From Chlamydiales bacterium (GTDB lineage Bacteria > Chlamydiota > Chlamydiia > Chlamydiales > Simkaniaceae), in assembly GCA_024233395.1 (NCBI GenBank), contig JACKPR010000002.1, forward strand, positions 434,001 through 498,000: a stretch of DNA of 64,000 nucleotides. The letters are read 5' to 3'. Under the pieces are notes generated by a model. The model saw only the letters and a program-made list of their open reading frames with translations, ran no database searches and was not told the DNA's origin. A program made the position numbers and the translations under genes. Shown piece after piece: positions 61,094 through 64,000 of the stretch; within the stretch, counting starts at the first letter, position 1; the number at the start of each line of letters is the position of its first letter.

Positions 61094-61257
61094 CACTTTG
61101 TTAATTTAATTTCTACACCAATTTGACCCATCTTTCAAACACCCTTTGCCCTCTAAAAACTTCCCCTTGTCTCATAGACAATATTGTCAGTTTTTAGGGG
61201 GGAATTTGCGCTCAAAATTTGGGTGCAACTTGATGTAGAAATTAAGTTAACAAAGTA
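61094..61257. repeat. 164-bp imperfect palindrome upstream of the GspL-like gene (type E)
   Basis: Arms at 61094-61120 and 61231-61257 (CACTTTGTTAATTTAATTTC and its near complement) enclose an inner hairpin made by CTAAAAACT and AGTTTTTAG. The core CTTGTCTCATAGACAAT resembles CTTGTCCATTGACAAT of element C. The right end continues into TAGT as in element C (TAGTACT). It fills most of the 243-base gap between the divergent GspL-like and YggT genes, so it may carry or block their promoters. Confidence 0.7.
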
Positions 61258-61328
61258 CTAGTATAGAAGAAAGATTAGAAAAATTAAAGCATGGAAATTT
61301 TTCTCTCAATCAGCTAAAATTATCCATT

Positions 61329-61592
61329 ATGTTTTATGCAATTCGTACAGTCCAACTTCTCTTCACCGTTTACTCCTTAATGCTCATCATTCGCATTTTT
61401 GGATCTTGGTTCCAGAGCTTCCAACAAAGCTCTTTTTTCCGATTTATCGCTCACTATACTGATCCTTATCTAAATATCTTTCGACGCTTTATTCCGCCGA
61501 TTGGTGGCGTTTTAGATTTGAGCCCTATTTTTGGTTTTTTTGTTCTCCAATTCCTCGAATGGATCATTACCCGCCTCCTCTTAATGATATGA
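61329..61592 (+). CDS. YggT-family membrane protein
   Basis: An 87-residue protein with two hydrophobic helices (about 5-25 and 62-85) joined by the conserved FFRFIAHYTDPYLNIFRRFIP loop of the YggT (CCB3/YlmG) family. Family members affect osmotic tolerance, division or cytochrome assembly; the role here is unknown. It corresponds to the CT645 position, ten bases before the dus gene. No clear ribosome binding site is seen. Confidence 0.85.
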   Translation: MFYAIRTVQLLFTVYSLMLIIRIFGSWFQSFQQSSFFRFIAHYTDPYLNIFRRFIPPIGGVLDLSPIFGFFVLQFLEWIITRLLLMI

Positions 61593-61602
61593 ATCGATCC
61601 TC

Positions 61603-62589
61603 ATGAAAAAGTTTGTAAAACCTCTTAAACTTGGAAATCTTACCCTTCCTTCTAACATCTTTTACTCTCCTTTAGCGGGATGTTCTGACTATCCCTTCCG
61701 CCAAATGGCTGCACGCTACAAAATCGGGCTCATGTTCTGTGAAATGGTCAAAATGGATGCCTTGATACGGCATGAACCATCCACCTATCATCTTTTAGAT
61801 TTTGATCCTTCAATGCGTCCTATTGGAGGGCAAATTTGTGGAAGTAAACCTGAACTTGCAGGTCCCTGTGCAAAAATTATCGAAGAACTTGGCTTTGATG
61901 TTGTCGACTTGAATTGTGGTTGCCCTGTAGACAAGGTTACCAAAGATGGAAGTGGAAGCGGAATGTTAAAGAATCCCGAGCTCATTGGAGAAGTCATTGC
62001 CAATATGGTCGCTTCTGTAAACATTCCAGTCACAGTAAAAATCCGTGCCGGTTGGGATGAAGAAAATATCAACGCCTGCCTCATTACCAAAATTGCCGAA
62101 AAAGCTGGAGCAAAAGCCATCTCTATTCATGGAAGAACAAGGCAACAGAAATATACTGGAAAAGCCAATTGGGATCATATTAAAGCTGCGAAAGAGGTCG
62201 CTCAGTCCATTAAAGTTATTGGAAATGGAGACGTTTTTGATGCTGAAGCAGGCCTCTCTTTATTTAGCCATACAGAATGCGACGCCATCTTAATTTCACG
62301 AGGCACTTTTGGGAAACCTTGGATCGCTGAGGATGTCAGGCGGCTTGACAATTCAGAACCTCTAATCATTCCTGATGTAAAAGAGCATCTATTAGATCAT
62401 ATGGCTTATATTACCTCCTATCAAACAGATCGAAAAGCCCTTCTTGATATGAGGAGAATTGGGTGTTGGTATTTAAGGGATGGCACAGGAACTAAAAAAC
62501 TTCGTGAGTCCTTAAACCGCTCAAAAGATCTCAAGGAAATAGAAAAACTCATTAGGAATTATGATTGGCAACAAACATCCTTTAATTGA
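61603..62589 (+). CDS. dus: tRNA-dihydrouridine synthase
   Basis: Reduces uridine to dihydrouridine in the tRNA D-loop using FMN and NADPH. A 328-residue protein of the DusB type: SPLAGCSDYPFRQMA at the N-terminus, MRPIGGQICGSKPE, catalytic Cys in DLNCGCPVDKVTKDGSGSG, VTVKIRAGWD, ISIHGRTRQQKYTGKANW and ISRGTFGKPW. Complete and of normal length. Matches CT644 in position beside YggT. It overlaps the acylphosphatase gene by 29 bp. Confidence 0.95.
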   Translation: MKKFVKPLKLGNLTLPSNIFYSPLAGCSDYPFRQMAARYKIGLMFCEMVKMDALIRHEPSTYHLLDFDPSMRPIGGQICGSKPELAGPCAKIIEELGFDVVDLNCGCPVDKVTKDGSGSGMLKNPELIGEVIANMVASVNIPVTVKIRAGWDEENINACLITKIAEKAGAKAISIHGRTRQQKYTGKANWDHIKAAKEVAQSIKVIGNGDVFDAEAGLSLFSHTECDAILISRGTFGKPWIAEDVRRLDNSEPLIIPDVKEHLLDHMAYITSYQTDRKALLDMRRIGCWYLRDGTGTKKLRESLNRSKDLKEIEKLIRNYDWQQTSFN

Positions 62590-62848
62590 ATTCCACATCA
62601 TTGTAACTGGAAGAGTTCAAGGCGTTTTTTTTCGCGCAAAGACTAAAGACCATGCTGATAATCTTAAGCTTAAAGGATATGTTCGAAATTTATCCAACGG
62701 AAGTGTTGAAATTTGTGTTATCGGAGAAGAAATTGACACCCTTTTAGATGCATTAAAAAAAGAACCACTCCCTGTTCAAATCGATGAAATGAAGATATCA
62801 AAGCGCCCCTTAACAAAAACCTACGATGATTTTACTATTAAATATTAA
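62561..62848 (+). CDS. acyP: Acylphosphatase
   Basis: Hydrolyses carboxyl-phosphate bonds such as acetyl phosphate. A 95-residue protein with the phosphate-binding loop GRVQGVFFRA (catalytic Arg) and the conserved Asn in YVRNLSNGSVEICVIG. Small ferredoxin-like fold. It starts inside the end of dus (29-bp overlap), so it is co-transcribed. Confidence 0.9.
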   Translation: MIGNKHPLIEFHIIVTGRVQGVFFRAKTKDHADNLKLKGYVRNLSNGSVEICVIGEEIDTLLDALKKEPLPVQIDEMKISKRPLTKTYDDFTIKY

Positions 62849-62862
62849 TTTGGAGAAAGTCT

Positions 62863-63981
62863 CTAAAAATAGAGCCTAGCTGAAAAGGTTAAGCCATGAA
62901 GTGAGATGTCTTCAGAATAGTTATCGTATCTTAGAGAAGAATACTCATACACTTTAAGCATTTGGTTTTGTCTCCACCAATACATCCCTTCATAAGCAAT
63001 ACCTAAATCAAGATAATTCTCTTTTTGATTGAAGTAAGTCCCCCATCCAATTCCAAATTGCCACTGCACCATCGGAACAAATCGATGTTTATTATCATCA
63101 ATCTTAATACGATCTTCTTGGCTTGGGGTCACTTTTTCTCGATGTTCAATATCAAAAAATCCATAGAGAACTGCTCCAGAAAGCATTCCTTTTAAGTACC
63201 AACCATCTAACAAATGCCACTTGGAGTTTACCCCTGTTCTAGCACCAATTCCCCAGTATTCGCAGGAGTCATTTACATGGGCAGAATTACGGCTTAAAGC
63301 TCCACCTGTATAACGGACTACTTGATGCTGATCAATCCATGCATTTTTTACCCCCACAAACGGTCTAAAAGAGAGTTTTTCACTAATATAGTAATGCCTT
63401 CCAAGCTCGACATCGATATTATACAAATCCAAACTATAATTTGATTTTGCACTTGAAACCCCCAATTGGGTGATCACAGAACCACGAAGAGGGATAAGAA
63501 TACTTTCTTGTCCAGAATGAGCACTTCCTGAAACATGATTTCTATAAAATGTGAAATGTCCAAAAATATCCCATTGATCAAATGCAATGTTTTTCCCAGC
63601 TCCGACTCGAAGTCCCCAGCTCCAACTAAAGTTAATATCTTTTGTTCTACCTTTTAATGGAAGGGAGGTAACAAGAGAACTATTACTGTATGCAAACTGC
63701 GTTCCATTTGTTCGCTGATACCAATAAATTGGTTCAAGAGAAACAAACCATTCATCGCGCATAATTCCTGGATTTGCACTAGGTCTTGCTTGTTTAACCA
63801 TCATTGAACGAAGTTCTTCTTTAAGAATTTCAATCTCTTTTTCAAGAACTTCTATTCGTGAAGAATTCGTCTCTAAAGCACCTAAGAGTGTGTTTTGCAA
63901 GATAAAAAAAGTTATGCCGATCATATTCCAAAACTTGCTTTTTCCTCGCGTCAATATCCCGACCTTTAACACTCTCTGCAT
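62863..63981 (-). CDS. Lpg1974/MOMP-like outer membrane porin
   Basis: A 372-residue protein. An N-terminal hydrophobic signal (IGITFFILQNTLLGALE) after a basic leader is followed by a short coiled coil (RIEVLEKEIEILKEELRSMM) and then a beta-barrel: WFVSLEPIYWYQ, FSWSWGLRVGAGKNI and QWDIFGHFTFYRN, ending in Phe (LTFSARLYF), the usual BAM recognition end. The pattern matches the Lpg1974-type MOMP-like porins that are numerous in Simkania and relatives. AGGAG motifs precede the ATG at 63981. The coiled coil could tether the barrel to the envelope. Confidence 0.82.
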   Translation of the reverse strand: MQRVLKVGILTRGKSKFWNMIGITFFILQNTLLGALETNSSRIEVLEKEIEILKEELRSMMVKQARPSANPGIMRDEWFVSLEPIYWYQRTNGTQFAYSNSSLVTSLPLKGRTKDINFSWSWGLRVGAGKNIAFDQWDIFGHFTFYRNHVSGSAHSGQESILIPLRGSVITQLGVSSAKSNYSLDLYNIDVELGRHYYISEKLSFRPFVGVKNAWIDQHQVVRYTGGALSRNSAHVNDSCEYWGIGARTGVNSKWHLLDGWYLKGMLSGAVLYGFFDIEHREKVTPSQEDRIKIDDNKHRFVPMVQWQFGIGWGTYFNQKENYLDLGIAYEGMYWWRQNQMLKVYEYSSLRYDNYSEDISLHGLTFSARLYF

Positions 63982-64000
63982 CCCTCCTATCTCCTGGATA

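Noticed and set aside
61788..62178. Long antisense frames within dus
   Set aside because: The + strand encodes a complete Dus protein; the opposite frames are by-products of its codon use.
1..64000. tRNA, rRNA, CRISPR array or replication origin
   Set aside because: Intergenic gaps were read for T-loop-like TTCGA motifs, direct repeats with spacers and DnaA boxes in clusters; none was convincing. A tRNAscan or Infernal run would settle it.

Overview
The window looks like a chromosomal segment of a member of the Chlamydiota outside the classical Chlamydiaceae (an environmental or Simkania/Parachlamydia-like lineage). This is inferred from gene content and order; no species can be named. The evidence is: a type IA topoisomerase with a C-terminal SWIB domain, a roughly 720-residue GreA fusion, a long ThyX, two TyrP-type amino acid permeases, NqrA next to GreA, UvrD followed by RpoN, a block matching C. 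trachomatis CT644-CT649 (Dus, YggT, two GspL/GspM-like proteins, a MORN lipoprotein, 5-FTHF cyclo-ligase), and an Lpg1974/MOMP-like porin. No rRNA, tRNA or CRISPR array was recognised.

Layout. 1-6.6 kb: lineage-specific membrane proteins and small lipoproteins (one gene is cut by the left edge), uvrD/pcrA, and two abutting palindromic elements. 6.8-8.1 kb: rpoN. 8.0-14.3 kb (minus strand): five membrane-anchored proteins, namely two paralogous double-domain GT2 glycosyltransferases flanking two GT32-type transferases and an HExxH membrane protein. 14.5-17.1 kb: topA-SWIB. 17.1-34.4 kb: a surface-glycan locus with an O-antigen ligase/polymerase-like protein, GT4 and GT2 transferases, four NDP-sugar SDR enzymes, a GmhA-like isomerase, a reversed HldE-like fusion, a thiamine-dependent E1 alpha/beta pair, an MsbA-type exporter and methyltransferases. 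34.4-42.1 kb (minus): a signal-peptide-bearing TylF-like methyltransferase, then the tight run thyX, tyrP-like, signal-peptide-bearing sulfotransferase, tyrP-like, uvrB. 42.3-53.2 kb: lhgO, hemB, a SlyD-like isomerase, a YjbH-like outer membrane protein, nqrA, greA, rdgB, a NYN-domain protein and an NlpC/P60 peptidase. 53.4-57.1 kb: an unknown helical protein, an OppA lipoprotein and two paralogous small exported proteins. 57.1-64 kb: the CT644-CT649-like block, acylphosphatase and the porin.

How the genes may work together. The 17-34 kb locus contains what is needed to make, modify and possibly flip and ligate a heptose-related or otherwise unusual glycan. That is notable in a phylum best known for truncated LPS. 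Several enzymes that normally use cytosolic donors (UDP-sugar, PAPS, SAM) carry Sec signals, lipoboxes or N-terminal anchors, and two adjacent genes look like the missing GspL/GspM components of a type II secretion platform. Export of group-transfer enzymes toward the inclusion or host is therefore a testable hypothesis. Intergenic DNA and one gene start carry a series of roughly 165-210 bp imperfect palindromes that look like non-autonomous mobile or structured elements. Four convergent gene pairs overlap tail to tail by 44-52 bp.
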